Made by a program: the position numbers and the translations under genes
Notes under the pieces: model-generated
What the model was told of the DNA's origin: nothing
Seen by the model: only the letters and a program-made list of their open reading frames with translations
Database searches by the model: none
Shown: one piece after another, positions 11,472 to 23,135 of the stretch
Position numbering within the stretch: position 1 is the first letter of the stretch
Layout: each line of letters opens with the position of its first letter
Assembly: GCF_000499385.1 (NCBI RefSeq)
Contig: NW_013652245.1
Coordinates: 7,501-68,001, forward strand
Source: Eimeria necatrix
Taxonomy: Eukaryota > Apicomplexa > Conoidasida > Eucoccidiorida > Eimeriidae
Direction of reading: 5' to 3'
DNA: 60,501 bases

Positions 11472-14400
11472 AAATTAAATGCAAAGTTGGAAACTTTTGC
11501 AAATTGTGGGGGAGTTCAGAACAGAGAGATCGGCTGCAAAGGCAAAATGGCTGAACTGCAAAGGAACTGGAGTGCACTTTTTGCCACTGGCCAGAAAAAC
11601 AAATAAAAAAGAAATAAAAATAAATTAAAAATAAATAAAAGAAAATGTTTGAATTAATTAAATATTAATTTATTAAGCATTAAACACATGGCGAAACTCC
11701 CGAGTCGACAAATGAAAATTTTGCACAAGTTCTCACAAAGCCAACTTCCGAATGTCAAGAGTAGAAAAGTGAAAACTGAGCATTTTGAAGGGCAAAAAGA
11801 AATTAAATAAATAAATATATTTATATTATAATTCCAAAAAACTAAAAGTAGCAAATAAATCGAACTAATCAGGAAAAAGAACAACAACTAGCCCACTTCG
11901 ACTTGTCAGTAACCCCCAAGACAAACAAGCATTTAAAGTCCTCAAACAAAAACATTTGAAGTTCTCAAACAAAAGCATTTAGAGTTTTCAAGCAAAAATT
12001 CAAAGTTTTCAGAAGAAGCATTTAAAGTTTTCAAACAAAAGCATTTATACAAACAAAAACATTTGAAGTTCTCAAGCAAAAGCATCTCGTCAAACAAAAG
12101 CATTAAAAGCTTTCAAAAAAACTTTTAAAGTTTTCAAAAAAATATTTAAAGTTTCAAACTTACTGCATGCAGCACTTGTGCTTTATAAAACCCGTCGTGG
12201 GGCTTTCCCTGGTGGCAAATATTTGCAACCAAATTATAGCGGGTTACAGGATTGTCTTCCAGTGCATCTGGGTGGACATCTGCGGAAAAAGGGAAATAAA
12301 AACAATTTAAATTGGAATTAAAACCATTTAAATCCAAAATAAAACCATTTAATTCAAAATTAGAACCATTTAAGTCGAAAATCAATGATCGGTGCTGGAA
12401 ACCACCAACAAAGGCAAAAGAAATTCAACAAATCCAACATGAAGCAAAACCACAAAACTAAACATTTCAGAAACAAAATACAAAAACATAAACAAATGTA
12501 TATTTATATTTCCAAAAATGCTTTGGGAAATATTTATTTGAGATGAACTGATGCGCGCAAAATGAATTAAATACGCAAGAAGAAAAGTGGCAAAGAGCAG
12601 CAGTAAATCGCGTCAGGCTTTCTGCAGTCACAAAGCTGGCTAGCTAGCTAGATAGCTAGCTAGCTAGCTAGCTAGCTAGATAGATAGATAGCTAGCTTAC
12701 TACCGGCAAGTTACTTGCCAGTAAGCTAGCCAGCTAGCTGGCTAGCCAGCCATTTGGCTAGCTAGCTAGCTGGAGGGGCTCTGTGTCCCTTACATTCCCT
12801 CAGGTCAAGGTTCTTGACGGGAAATGTCACAATTGTTGGATTCTTTTCGACAAAGAAATTATTTTTGGAAAACCTCTTCACCGCGAGAACCAAATAGCGC
12901 GGCAGTTTGTAAAGACTGCACTTCTTGCGCTGCAGGGGCGTGGGGCCCTGAAAGTGAATTTGCAACAGCAGCAATCCAATAATAATGCAATTAAAACAAT
13001 TAAAACACAAACTTGAAGGAAAAGGTGGACTTTTGCAAGAAAATAAACAGGAAATATGCACCTCATTGCAGCTATTCAGCGAGGCCTAATCCATTTATTG
13101 TATTTTCAAAAAAAATCAAATCTTTTTGTTTTTTTGATTCTCTTTTGCGCATTTAATGCTCGAAGTTGCAAAAGGTGCTTCTTACACTGTCCGTCTCGCC
13201 GTCGAATTTCTGCAACAAGTCGAAAATAGGAACCTGAGAACAACACAAGAAGCCGGAAAAGAATATCGAAAGCATAAATATAAAATAAATAAATAACTTT
13301 TTACTGAAAGATAATCAAAGGAGGTTCTGAATATGTGCATAAATATTCTGCATGTTTCTCTGTCTTTTCACACTGCACTCCACGCCCGAATAATAACAGG
13401 CTTAATGCAGGATAAAAGAAAAAGAAGAATGAATCCGATTTGCAAACAAATAAAGCACTTAAAAAAGAACTTATCTGCCAGATTGTTCAGGAAGAAATAA
13501 CAGAATAGAAAAGCGAAAAAGGGAAATTAAGAAGATCTTCCGCATTTGGTGTTAACTTTTTGGCTCGCGTGCACCGCTTTGTGCCGTTGTAGACCCTCAA
13601 GCAGTGCATTGTGGACCATAAAAGAGCAGCAATTTAGTTAAATGCAATTTAATTAAACTTTGAAATTAAACTTTGAAATAACTTTTATTGAATTCTGGCT
13701 TCGCTTACTGTGGGGATCATGTTGCGGTCAAGAGAGTCCTTGAAAATCGGCGCTGGCGGCAAGTCGAGGGTCAAATACCTAAATAAAGCAGAAGCAGGAA
13801 GAAAAATGATGAATTATAATTAAAATTATAATTAAAATTAGGTAATTTGTGGCAAATAAAGAGCGAAAAACAAACAAAAAACATCCAAGCAGCCAAAGGT
13901 GAATCGAAAGGGAAGCAAACAACAAACATATGCACATTCATAAAAAGAACTAAAAGGGATAGAAAGGGTAAAACAGATTATATTTAGCTGAAACTAAAAG
14001 CAATAAAAGGAGTAAAAGAGACTATATTTCGCTGAGACTTTTGGAGAAACACTCAAAAGACAAATTTACGAAATCTTACAAAAAAGGCGTTTTCTTGCCC
14101 TCTTCACTTTGAGCGTCGGTGACAAGAACTTCCCCTTGGAAGCAATCGTGAATAATAGACCCTATAAACAAAAACCTTCATTTAATTTTGCAAATAAATC
14201 ATTAAATGGGCAAAACGTGACGGTTTTAGTTGCTCGTGATTGCTGCAATTGACCCCTTTATACGTTCCTCGCTGGATACTTTCCTAGAAGGCTTTGCAGA
14301 AGTTCACCTCTTTTGATAACACGTGAGAGGTAATTAGTTGGAAAAAGACTAGACAAATGTATATATAAATATATAAATATGTACATATATAGGGAGATAT

Positions 14401-16948
14401 ATACATTTGTTTCACGTCGATTCACTCCGTGTACTTGTATCTGCAGTGGCAGTGCAGAACACTGAAGAGGCATTAAAAGTGTGGAAATTTGCAAAGTAAT
14501 TGCAGTTCGAAGTTGCCAACATAATTAATAGTTTTTATTCTTTATTTTCCGGTTTTTACCCCCAGTTTTTTTGTCCCTTTGGTCTCTATGCAGCACATTC
14601 AAGAGCCAGGCAAAGAGAGCCAGCGGGTCCGACTGTTCCCCAATGCGAAACTTCTTCTTGCTTTCCACGCCAACAGCCTGCCAGAAAACAACAAAAAAGA
14701 AATATAATGCATTGCATGCATTTAAAAAATGCATTTTATCAAATATCCGCAGGGTGTTTGTGTCAATTGCAATGAATCTGCATGCAATCTGCATGCATTC
14801 AGGGAAGAAATGAATCAAAAGGAGCACTCAGCTGCCAAAATCATTGAACAGCAAAACTTGGCACAAATAAATTCGAAAAAAGCCACAAGTTGGGAGCAAA
14901 TTTCGCATTAAAAAGTGAACTGGTTCTGCAAATTTGCAAACTTGTCAGTGTTGGGTCACCTGCAGAAACTCGTGGGGAGAAACAATTCCCTTGAAGTTTC
15001 TTCTGTTAAAAATCTTTCGCATTAACTCCGACAAAGTCTTCAAGACAGAATTGTATTTTTGCTTTTCAGACAAGTCCAGCAAGAGCAAATAGTTGCGAAG
15101 AGGAATAATAGTGCAGAGGCTCTGCGGGAAAAGAAACAAATCCGAAACTATTAATTGAATTACTGGCAAATTAAACGAAACTTCTGCGAAATAAAGGAAT
15201 TAAAAAGCAAAAGCAACACAAACAAAAGCAAATAATCAAAAGAGAAAGGGAAAAAGAAACAAACCCAAATGCAGGAACAGAAAGGCAAAAAAAGCAGCTC
15301 TTTTGAAGGTTGCAAAGTGCAGAAATTCATTTTCTTTTAATTTAAAAACAATTAAATATAATTAAAAGGCAGAATTGAATTTATTTTAAAAAATAATTCA
15401 AAAATAGAATTGAATTTGTTTCAAAACTGAATCCGCAACAGAAACGCAATCCGCAAAGAGGCGAACAAGAAGTCCAACGAAAGGCTGGAAAGCTCGGGAG
15501 AAACAAAACTTGGACAAAAAAGAAATAAATAAATAAAATAAACAAAAAATAAACAAAAAATAAACAAAAAATAAACAAAAAAAGATATATTGCATTTAAA
15601 TTCTTTTCAACTTTTGTGAAGAAAGCAGAAAAAGAAAGAACAGCAGCAACAAGCTCGCCACAGAACACCCAATGCAGAAGAAAGCAGCCAAAACGAGCAG
15701 CCGAGGGCTGCACCAGCTGCTGCCAAACAGCAGCAAGACATTCCCCTGCTGCTGCTGCTGCTGCAGCTGCAGCAAGCGCTGCTGCTGCTGCTGCTGCTTC
15801 TGCTGCTGCAGCAAGTGCTGCTGCTGCTGCTGCTGCTGCTGCTTCTGCTGCTGCAGCAAGCGCTGCTGCTGCTGCTGCTGCTGCAGCAAGCGCTGCTGCT
15901 GCTGCTGCTGCTGCTGCAGCAAGCGCTGCTGCTGCTGCTGCTGCTGCTGCGGGTTTCCAGCTTTCGCCGCAGCAGCGGCGGAAAGCAGCGGGAAAAGTGC
16001 TGTTGCAGCAGCAAAAGAGTCTGCAGAGGATTAAAACAATTAAATTGAATTAAATTAAATTTAATTAAATTAAATTTAATTAAATTTAATCAAAATACTT
16101 GAATTATAACTGCAAAGAAGTCCGTTTTGCTCAAGTTGTTCAGCCCCACGCAGCCCGGCAAAAAGTCCGCGCCGTCTAAAGACTTGCCGTAGAAGACCTC
16201 CGCAGACAGCCGAGCGACGTCTTGGGGGGTATAAGTGGGGTTTAAGTTGTACTGCAGCAGAGCCGTATACGCTAATTTAGGGTTTAAAACCCTAATTTAG
16301 GGTTTAAAACCCTAATTTAGGGTTTGCGCGCCGTTTAGGGTTTGCGCGCCAGTCCAAACCCTAGCGGCTAACAAGCAGCTGCTGCTCCCCGGCGCCCACG
16401 CGCTCGAGGCCTTTCTTCGAGCAAAGTCTAGGGTTTAGGGTTTAGGGTTTGCGGGTTCGCCGAGGGTTTAGGGTTTACGGCCGCAGCTAGGGTTTAGGGT
16501 TTAGGGCTGGAGCTAGGGTTTCGGGTCTGGGGCTTCAGCTAGGGTTTAGGGTTTGCGGCTTCTCTGCTGCGGGGCCCCCGGGGGCCGTCTGGGGGCCCTG
16601 GAAGCGCTAGAGCGTGAGGGCGGCCAAACCCTAATTTAGGGTTTAGGGTTTAGGGTTTACGGACAATGATGTCTTGCAGAGAATAGTCCTGGACTTCGTA
16701 ATTGTCCGGAAGACAATAAACTTTGCAAGTTGTCAAATTGACATAAACGAAGTGGCGCTGCTCCAGCGCATGCATGAACGCGAAGGTGGACTTCCCCCGG
16801 CCTGCGCCCCAAACCCTAAACCCTAAACCCTAAACCCTAAACCCTAAACCCTAAACCCTAAACCCTCCGCAGCTGCCCCAAGGCGAGCTCGTTGGCCTCT
16901 GTGCCTCATGCCAATGCAAAAGAGAACTTTAAAATTAATTAATTAATT

Positions 16949-16998
<50 letters not shown>

Positions 16999-17146
16999 AT
17001 ACCTTGGAAGTATCGGCCACAAACCAAACAGGCGTAGACGTGCTGGTTGGAAAGGCAAATGCTGCAGACTTTTTCAAAGTCGAAGTCCAACATGTGTTTG
17101 TTGATGGTGCCTAAATAGGGGCAAGTGCGCCGCACGCGCTTCGCCG

Positions 17147-17227
<81 letters not shown>

Positions 17228-17405
17228 GGTTGGCGGTGCTGGGGGCGGGGTCTTCGGGGAGCTCCGCGGGGGGCGCGGAGCTGTCTAGGGGGCTCCGCCG
17301 CTTCGAGCCGGCATCAGCTGCTGCTGCTGCTGCTTCTGTTGCTTCTGCTGCAGCAGCAGCAGCAGCAGCAGCAGCAGGCGCTGCTGTTGCTTCTGCCCGC
17401 GACAT
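10967..17405 (-). CDS. USP39: USP39/Sad1 homologue, U4/U6.U5 tri-snRNP-associated pseudo-deubiquitinase
   Basis: Splicing factor of the tri-snRNP. Twelve exons join in phase with no stop (minus strand): 17405-17003, 16801-16661, 16271-16111, 15121-14960, 14677-14560, 14161-14080, 13778-13709, 13233-13186, 12929-12794, 12279-12164, 11395-11323, 11115-10967; 552 residues. Exon 1 starts at ATG 17405 with Ala/Ser runs, then a zinc-finger UBP domain (CPYLGTINKHMLDFDFEKVC, ACLVCGRYFQG). The USP fold follows: LPGCVGLNNLSKTDFFA where active proteases have the Cys box, ELMRKIFNRRNFKG, KRFSKNNFFVEKNPT, a His-box equivalent QGKPHDGFYKAQVLH with Phe in place of the catalytic His, and WHEMEDLRVTPVLPQFVALS at the end. 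Both catalytic Cys and His are absent, as in USP39. Introns 1 and 2 carry telomere-like arrays, intron 3 a CAG block, intron 9 a GCTAGC array, intron 10 an AT-rich minisatellite. The match is continuous and very strong. Confidence 0.96.
11401..11470. repeat. AAAT tetranucleotide microsatellite in USP39 intron 10
   Basis: About 17 AAAT units directly upstream (in transcript terms) of exon 11. In the minus-strand transcript this is a run of TTTA that supplies the pyrimidine-rich tract before the acceptor at 11396. Confidence 0.95.
11930..12160 (-). repeat. AT-rich degenerate minisatellite in USP39 intron 10
   Basis: A unit of about 27 bp, roughly TCAAACAAAAGCATTTAAAG (plus-strand reading) and a TTT tail, is repeated eight or more times with deletions. 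It begins at the donor side of intron 10, directly after exon 10. Confidence 0.75.
12636..12772. repeat. Second GCTAGC array with an embedded hairpin, USP39 intron 9
   Basis: GCTAGC and TAGATAGA units fill 12636-12690 and 12725-12772. Between them is an imperfect inverted repeat: GCTTACTACCGGCAAGT on the left and ACTTGCCAGTAAGC on the right, with a very short loop and a small bulge. The array sits about 20 bp from the exon 9 donor (12794/12793). Confidence 0.9.
15749..15952 (-). repeat. CAG block in USP39 intron 3
   Basis: On the transcript strand these are CAG runs broken by CTTGCTG spacers at regular intervals. A splice acceptor at 16021 would join phase 0 from exon 3, so the block could be an optional exon coding Ser or Gln runs; however exon 3 also joins exon 4 directly in frame, and conserved protein sequence continues across that junction, so the block is treated as intronic. 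Confidence 0.7.
16274..16659 (-). repeat. Telomere-like repeats filling USP39 intron 2
   Basis: Intron 2 (16660-16272) is largely TTTAGGG on the plus strand: 16274-16345, 16428-16450, 16484-16505, 16530-16550 and 16635-16659, with a few units reversed (for example 16290-16297). In the transcript the intron opens GTAAACCCTAAACCC, so the array starts at the donor dinucleotide, and it closes CCCTAAATTAG. Confidence 0.9.
16811..16866 (+). repeat. Telomere-like AAACCCT array, 8 units, in USP39 intron 1
   Basis: Eight perfect heptamers lie nine bases from the acceptor of exon 2. The orientation is opposite to that of the array at 16635-16659 on the other side of the same exon, making an inverted pair around a 141-bp exon. 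Confidence 0.95.
16932..16997. repeat. AATT/ATTT microsatellite next to the exon 1 donor of USP39
   Basis: Five AATT units pass into about a dozen ATTT units ending five bases from the donor at 17002. Intron 1 of this gene is therefore made almost only of two simple repeats. Confidence 0.95.
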
Positions 17406-18669
17406 TTTGCTGCCACTCCGCCCTCGCTCTTGCACAGAAAGGCCCCAACTTTGCTGCTGCGGCAACTCAGGCAATTAACAAAGACTGTCCCGCTGCTGCA
17501 TGCGCATGCAGCGCCCGGGGCCCCCAAAGGGAACCAGAAAGGCGGAAATGAGCAGCAAAAAACTGCAAAAATAAATTTTAAAACAAAAATTAATTTAAAA
17601 ATCAAAAAATTACTCAAAAATATCTATCCTGCTGCTGCGAAACAGCTGCTGCCCGCTGCACTGGGGCCTCCAGCGAGGGCCCCCGGCTGCAAAGAGGGAG
17701 CACACAGCCCCACATTCGACCTATTCAATCAATTAAAAATAATACTTTTTTATTTTCAACTTTTATTTTTATTTTCATTTTAATTAACGGCTTTAAGAGC
17801 AGCAGCAGCGCAGCAGCAGCAGCGAAGCTCCCGAGGAGGAGGCAGCAGCGCCTCCAGAGTCCGAACGCCCGTTCACGCGTGAAAACCTGCTGCCACGCCT
17901 TCTCGCGCAAAATTATAATTATAAATATATTTTAATTATAATATAAAAGCAAAATGAATTACTTTTTACCACTTTTTAATGACAAATGCAAATAAGGAGC
18001 TCGAGAACCAACCATGCACCTCAACAGGTCACCCGACACTGGTCTGTAGATACACCCGAAGGGCTCCAAAGACAACGTTGCTTGTGTTTGATAGAAAGCC
18101 ACTTCTTTAAAAAGAAACTCCTTCTGATTTTATCTCAACTAAAATAAGCGAACTTTTCTCTTTCGTTTTCTCTTTTCAGCAAGTGGCTAACTGCAGGAAA
18201 CTGTTGCGGTTCAGGTGTACATACACCTCATCTGAACAAAGTCTGTTCCACTGGTCATATAAAACCTCTTTCTATATTCCTTTTTCTAGTCTAAAAAAAA
18301 AGAGTTGACTCTGAAACTGCGGGTGCTGCAGTGCTCTATTTCTTCACTAATTTGGCCAAGCAGCAGCTGAACTTCTCAAGTAAAATAAAATTTGAAACTT
18401 CGAAAGAAAAGTCGCGTTTCAAGACGCTCAGGTGTCTGTACACCCCGAGCACAAAAGCGCCAACTTCGCCCGCCTTCTGTAAGACACAGAAGACACACGA
18501 AACTAAATAAATACAAAACTGTTACAGAAACGCAGCCAGTACTTAGCAGCAGCAGCAGCAGCAGCAGCAACAGAAGCAGCAGCAGCAGCAAGATCCAGCC
18601 GCAGCAGCGCCAAGGCTTGAGCGAGAGGCTGCATGCAAAAGGCGACAACTTTGCAGAATAGGGATTAAA

Positions 18670-19275
18670 GAAGCAAATAAAAAAAAAACAAATATGCACT
18701 TGCAGATTAAGCAAATAAATAAAACAAATAAATATTTCCAAATTAAACAAAGGAATAAAACTAAAACAAATAACTATTTTCAGAATAAAGAAATATATGA
18801 AACAAAAAGAAATAAATGCTCCAAAATTAAGCAAGCAAACAAGGCAAAAAAGAAAATAAGCGTTCAAAAATTAAACAAACAAGAATAAAGAAACAAACAT
18901 TACAAAATTAAGAAAATAAAATAACACAGGCAAATATTCCAAAATTAAATAATAAAATAGAAACAAATGAATATTCCGAGACTAAAACAAAATAAAAGAA
19001 ATAAATATTTGAAGACCAAACAAATAAATAAATATTTCAAAATTAAATAAATGAAGAAATAAAAATTCCCAAAGTTCAGTTTGCCGAAGCCACAACTTCA
19101 CAAAAAAAAAAGACTAAAGAAGCAAACAAGAAAAAACAAACAAAACAAAAACAAATAAATACTCCAAAATAAATTAATTAAATTCAATAAATAAACAAAT
19201 TAAACAAACAAACAAATAAATAAATAAATAAATAAATAAATGAATAAATAAATAACTAAATAAATAAATAAATAA
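18670..19275. repeat. Degenerate AT-rich satellite ending in an AAAT microsatellite
   Basis: Loosely repeated units of about 40-60 bp of the form AATATTCCAAAATTAAACAA with AAATAAAT spacers, passing into pure AAAT units at 19205-19275. No coding signal. Confidence 0.7.
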
Positions 19276-20337
19276 AATTCGCCAAGTTCAGTTTACTAAA
19301 GCAACAGCTCACAGCCGTCCGCTCCCTCTGCGCCTTTGCTGCCCCCCCTATCCCGTCGGGCGTTTTGCTGCTGCTGGCGTTTCTGGCAGCAGCAAAACGA
19401 TTGACGGCTTTAAAAAAAGATATTTAAATAAATAAAATAAAATATTTAAATAAAAATAAAATAAAATGTGCTGCACGGATTACAGCTGCAGCAAAGCTGC
19501 TGCTGCAGCCAAGATTTCGTGCAAGAGGCAGCAAAGACAGCAGACGCGGGGGCCCCGGCCTTTCGCCGCGCCGGGGGGGCCCGGGAGCCTCAGGACTTGG
19601 TGGCTCGCGCGAATTGGATCATCAGCCAGCGAATTCAATGCCACAATTCGAAATATTAATTTGTTTTTGCAATTAAATCCTAAAAGTAGCGTTAAAATCA
19701 CGGAAAATGAACCATTTAGAACAAGATCGGCCAGCAGCGACGCAAGCACCACCCAGCCACAGTGTCCAGCATGCGACACGCATGGGGAACAACCGGCGAT
19801 TACGGAGATGCAGCAAAAGGAACATTAAAAGGCAAAAATAAACTGCAGAAAATAACTTAATTCAAGAAAATAAAAGGAAATCAAAGGGCAAAACGCCTCA
19901 CAGGAACCGACTTCTCCGCGCAATGCCGAGGTAAGGCCAATCAAACCTGAATGACTGAAGACAGGGGGAACTCCTTACCTTAATTCTTCACTTCAAAAGA
20001 GATAAAATTTACTTCTCCACCTCAAGAACATTTAATTTCATTTTATTTCGACGAAAAAGAACTTCTCTGGTGGCTGCAAGCCCAAGTTCCACCCTGTGGG
20101 TGTGTGCCGTCCAGCGAGTTGCCGCGCATGCAGCCCCAGAGTATCCTAAATAGGATTTCCTGCGCCGTAAACGAATTAATTTATTGGAATTATTATTTAT
20201 TATATTTAGATCACCAGATTTATGCAGTTAATCACACCCTCTGCCTCCGCTTTCCACGCTAACTCCCCCCCCGATGAGTCTACGAGAGCCATTTCACCTC
20301 CCCACGGCCAAGTCCGCGGGAAGCTGAGGCCACTGGA

Positions 20338-20400
20338 GCCTCTGCTGCATGCAGAACTCTGCCAGAAGAGCCTCTGCTGCATGCAGAACTCTGCTAGGAG
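20338..20400 (+). repeat. Tandem duplication of about 31 bp containing TGCATGCA
   Basis: Two near-identical copies built on CCTCTGCTGCATGCAGAACT, each carrying GCATGC. Confidence 0.85.
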
Positions 20401-20580
20401 AGCCTGCTGCAGCCACAGGCCTTCTTTTGCGCATGCATGCATGCATTGACTTCAAGCGAAACGAGTCTGTTAGTTCATTGAGTGCGGGGGCGGCTGCAGC
20501 CGTTGGCTGAGCTCTCTGCGGAGCGCTGAGGCGCGCTGAAACGGGCGCAGGCCCCTCTTTCCCAGCATTGTGAGTTCCCA

Positions 20581-20634
20581 GCTGTGGCTAGCTGTGGCTA
20601 GCTGTGGCTAGCTGTGGCTAGCTGTGGCTAGCTG
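20581..20634 (+). repeat. 10-bp tandem repeat GCTGTGGCTA, five copies
   Basis: Five exact copies; each unit junction creates a GCTAGC hexamer, the same motif as in the arrays at 10606 and 12636. Confidence 0.95.
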
Positions 20635-20932
20635 GCGTGAGAGTGGAGTTCAAGTACACAAACCAGTGGACCGGACCGGTCCACACAGAGCGGGCAGGAC
20701 CAAATCGATCTGAGACAGAATAAATGATGAAGCAAACCCAAACACTAATCAGAAACTCAACTCCTAGACCCTAGCAAAGCTAACTGCTGTCACTGTTGCT
20801 TTGCTGCAGCTGCTGCAGCAGCGCATGCAGCTGCAGCCGACGACGCTTGGCCTCCGCTCCCCCAAACCCTGCGGCTTGCAGACTTCAGTGGCGAGGGTTT
20901 AGGGTTTTGAATTAGGGTTTGGGAGTTGGGAC

Positions 20933-22351
20933 TTAGTCGCATCTTCTCCAAACCGCGGTGATGAACTCCAGTGCAACTCGGGCTTGGAAGCTGTGGTCCA
21001 CGTAGAGGCCCCTGGGCTGTTTGCAGTTCATTTCTGCGCCTTTTTCTGCGCTTTTTTCCGCTTTTTTGCTCTTTTCTTCTCCACTAAAGTTGCGGCTGAT
21101 GTTTTTGCATGCACTGGCGAGCCAGCGCCACACGGCGGTGCCGATCAAGGGCCAAAACGACTCTTGAAACAGATTGTGGCCGCCCCGGCCCACCACTGCG
21201 TACGTGCAGTTCGGGTTGTACTTGGGCACTGTTGCTGCAGCCCGGCACACTGCCAAGGGCTCCACTATCGGGTCATCCAGCGCATGCAGACACAGCAGCG
21301 GCACTGGGACCAGCAGCATGTGCGGCAGGCAGGTGGTCAGGGCGTAGTAGACGCGCGTGCAGGAAAGCGGCGAAGAGGGGGTGAAGCAGATCGACAAGTG
21401 CGTCAGCAGGTCGATCTCTCGCAAAGTCGACGTCTGAATCGCAAAACACAAACAAATAAAACCATTTAGCCACAGCTTTCCGAGATTTTCTACAAAAAAG
21501 CGCAGCCGGCGCGCACCCGCCTCAGCAGGAGCTGCACAACTTGAATTCTGCACCAAAACCAACCGCCTAGATGGCCCAAATTGAGCTAAAAAAGCAAATT
21601 CTGAAATTAAACGGGTTACTCAACTAAATAGAGCAAAAAGGCGATTAGGATCACGAAAATAAGCAGGCACTGACACGCGTTTCCACCCGTGAGCAGATCG
21701 CGGGAACAAGTGCACCCTAGTGCGCCGAACACCGCGGAGTCCAACCCCAAAAGCTCACCATCTGCGAAAGAGCTATTAGGCCAGGGTCCAGCCCTTTTGT
21801 GAGGTAATTACTGCTGGGTTCCAGCCACTGCTTCACCTTGTACATCTTCAGCATGGTGCTTTTGCACAGCCGGCCGGTCACGCCGCCGGCGCGGTCCAGG
21901 GAGCCGATGCAGCTGCACGCAACCCAAACAAAACTTGAATAATTGCGTTTTCGACAATAAAACGGAATTTTAAACTGCAAATAATTAGCAGCGTGCAGCA
22001 AACGGCGAGCCACAAAGCCCAAGAAGCACACCCCGGCCAGAAACGCCCACTGACTCCCTCGCCCGACACAGCCCACTGACTCCTCAGAAGGAGCCCCCGA
22101 GGAGCTGCTGAGATATTAAAGACAATTTGTGGTTCTTAAATGAAAACAAACCCCAATTTGTCGCAGCTGGGGGCCCCAAGAGGCCGCTGGGGGCCCCCGA
22201 GGCAGCTTGGGCACTTCAGGTTACCTGTCCAGGCACATGGCGTTCGAGATGGTGACTGCGCCTTTGAGGAAACGAAGCCACTCCAGACACGGCACATATT
22301 CACTGGCAACTGCTGCTGCGAGGTCCCTACAAAAGGGGGAGAGTTCCAGCG

Positions 22352-22382
<31 letters not shown>

Positions 22383-22697
22383 GTTGCTGCGTTTGCTCCT
22401 GCCGCTGTACTCGCTGCTCTCGCTGCTAGGCGTGTCCGCGGCAGTGGTCTGTGCGGAGTCCTTGCTGGACCCTTCGCGCTGCTGCTGCTGCTGCTGCTGC
22501 TGCAGCTGCTGAAACGCCTGCTGCAGCCCCAAAGAGCCCAGCAGCCGCAGAATTGCACAAGACCCCATAGAGTATCCCATGAGAAATACGGGAGGAATAA
22601 ATCCATCAGGAATGGATTTGAGGAAAGCCTCTTCTTCCCCCTCCGTTATCATCCTGCAGAAGCCCTCATCGACTTCGTCCATTGTCAAAACAGTGCG

Positions 22698-22734
<37 letters not shown>

Positions 22735-22815
22735 TGCTGCTGCTCCTGGTGGGTGTGGGCGTGCCCGTGGCCTTGTTGGCGGCGGCGCGGCTCGGCGCCC
22801 GCCTCCGCCGCACCG

Positions 22816-22878
<63 letters not shown>

Positions 22879-23090
22879 GGGGGGTCCTTGAAGCCGTTGA
22901 CGTGGAGATGCAAAATGAAAGAAAGAGCAGCTTGCACATCAGCACTGGTGGTGAGGTCGGTGGGCAAGTTCGAAATCGGGGCTTCTATTCCCCGCAAACA
23001 AGACAAGAAAAAGACGCAAAAGCCCTTGGCAGCAGCCAGCAGCACCACGTGCTGCACCTGCATGTCGTACGCCTTCGCGCCGATGCCTGC

Positions 23091-23135
<45 letters not shown>

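Larger units (their letters stand above)
17406..20932. other. 3.5-kb region between two minus-strand genes; repeats and AT-rich DNA, no gene recognised
   Basis: It holds the 5' flank of USP39 and the 3' flank of the alpha/beta hydrolase gene. CAG clusters occur near 17800-17823 and 18547-18605; AT-rich repetitive DNA fills 18670-19275; short tandem duplications lie at 20338-20400 and 20581-20630; a telomere-like pair is near 20895-20925. Two copies of the GGTGTACNKACACC near-palindrome are at 18211-18230 and 18429-18446, about 0.8 and 1.0 kb upstream of the USP39 start. An ATG-started open frame at 19466-19828 (+) has no recognisable domain and is not called. Confidence 0.55.

Noticed and set aside
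14500..14520. tRNA B-box-like GTTCGAA sequences
   Set aside because: No paired A-box or cloverleaf could be built around any of the GTTCGAA or GTTCAA occurrences inspected.
7275..16866. A chromosome end or telomere fusion marked by AAACCCT arrays
   Set aside because: The arrays are short, occur in both orientations and sit inside introns of intact genes; they are interstitial telomere-like repeats known from Eimeria.
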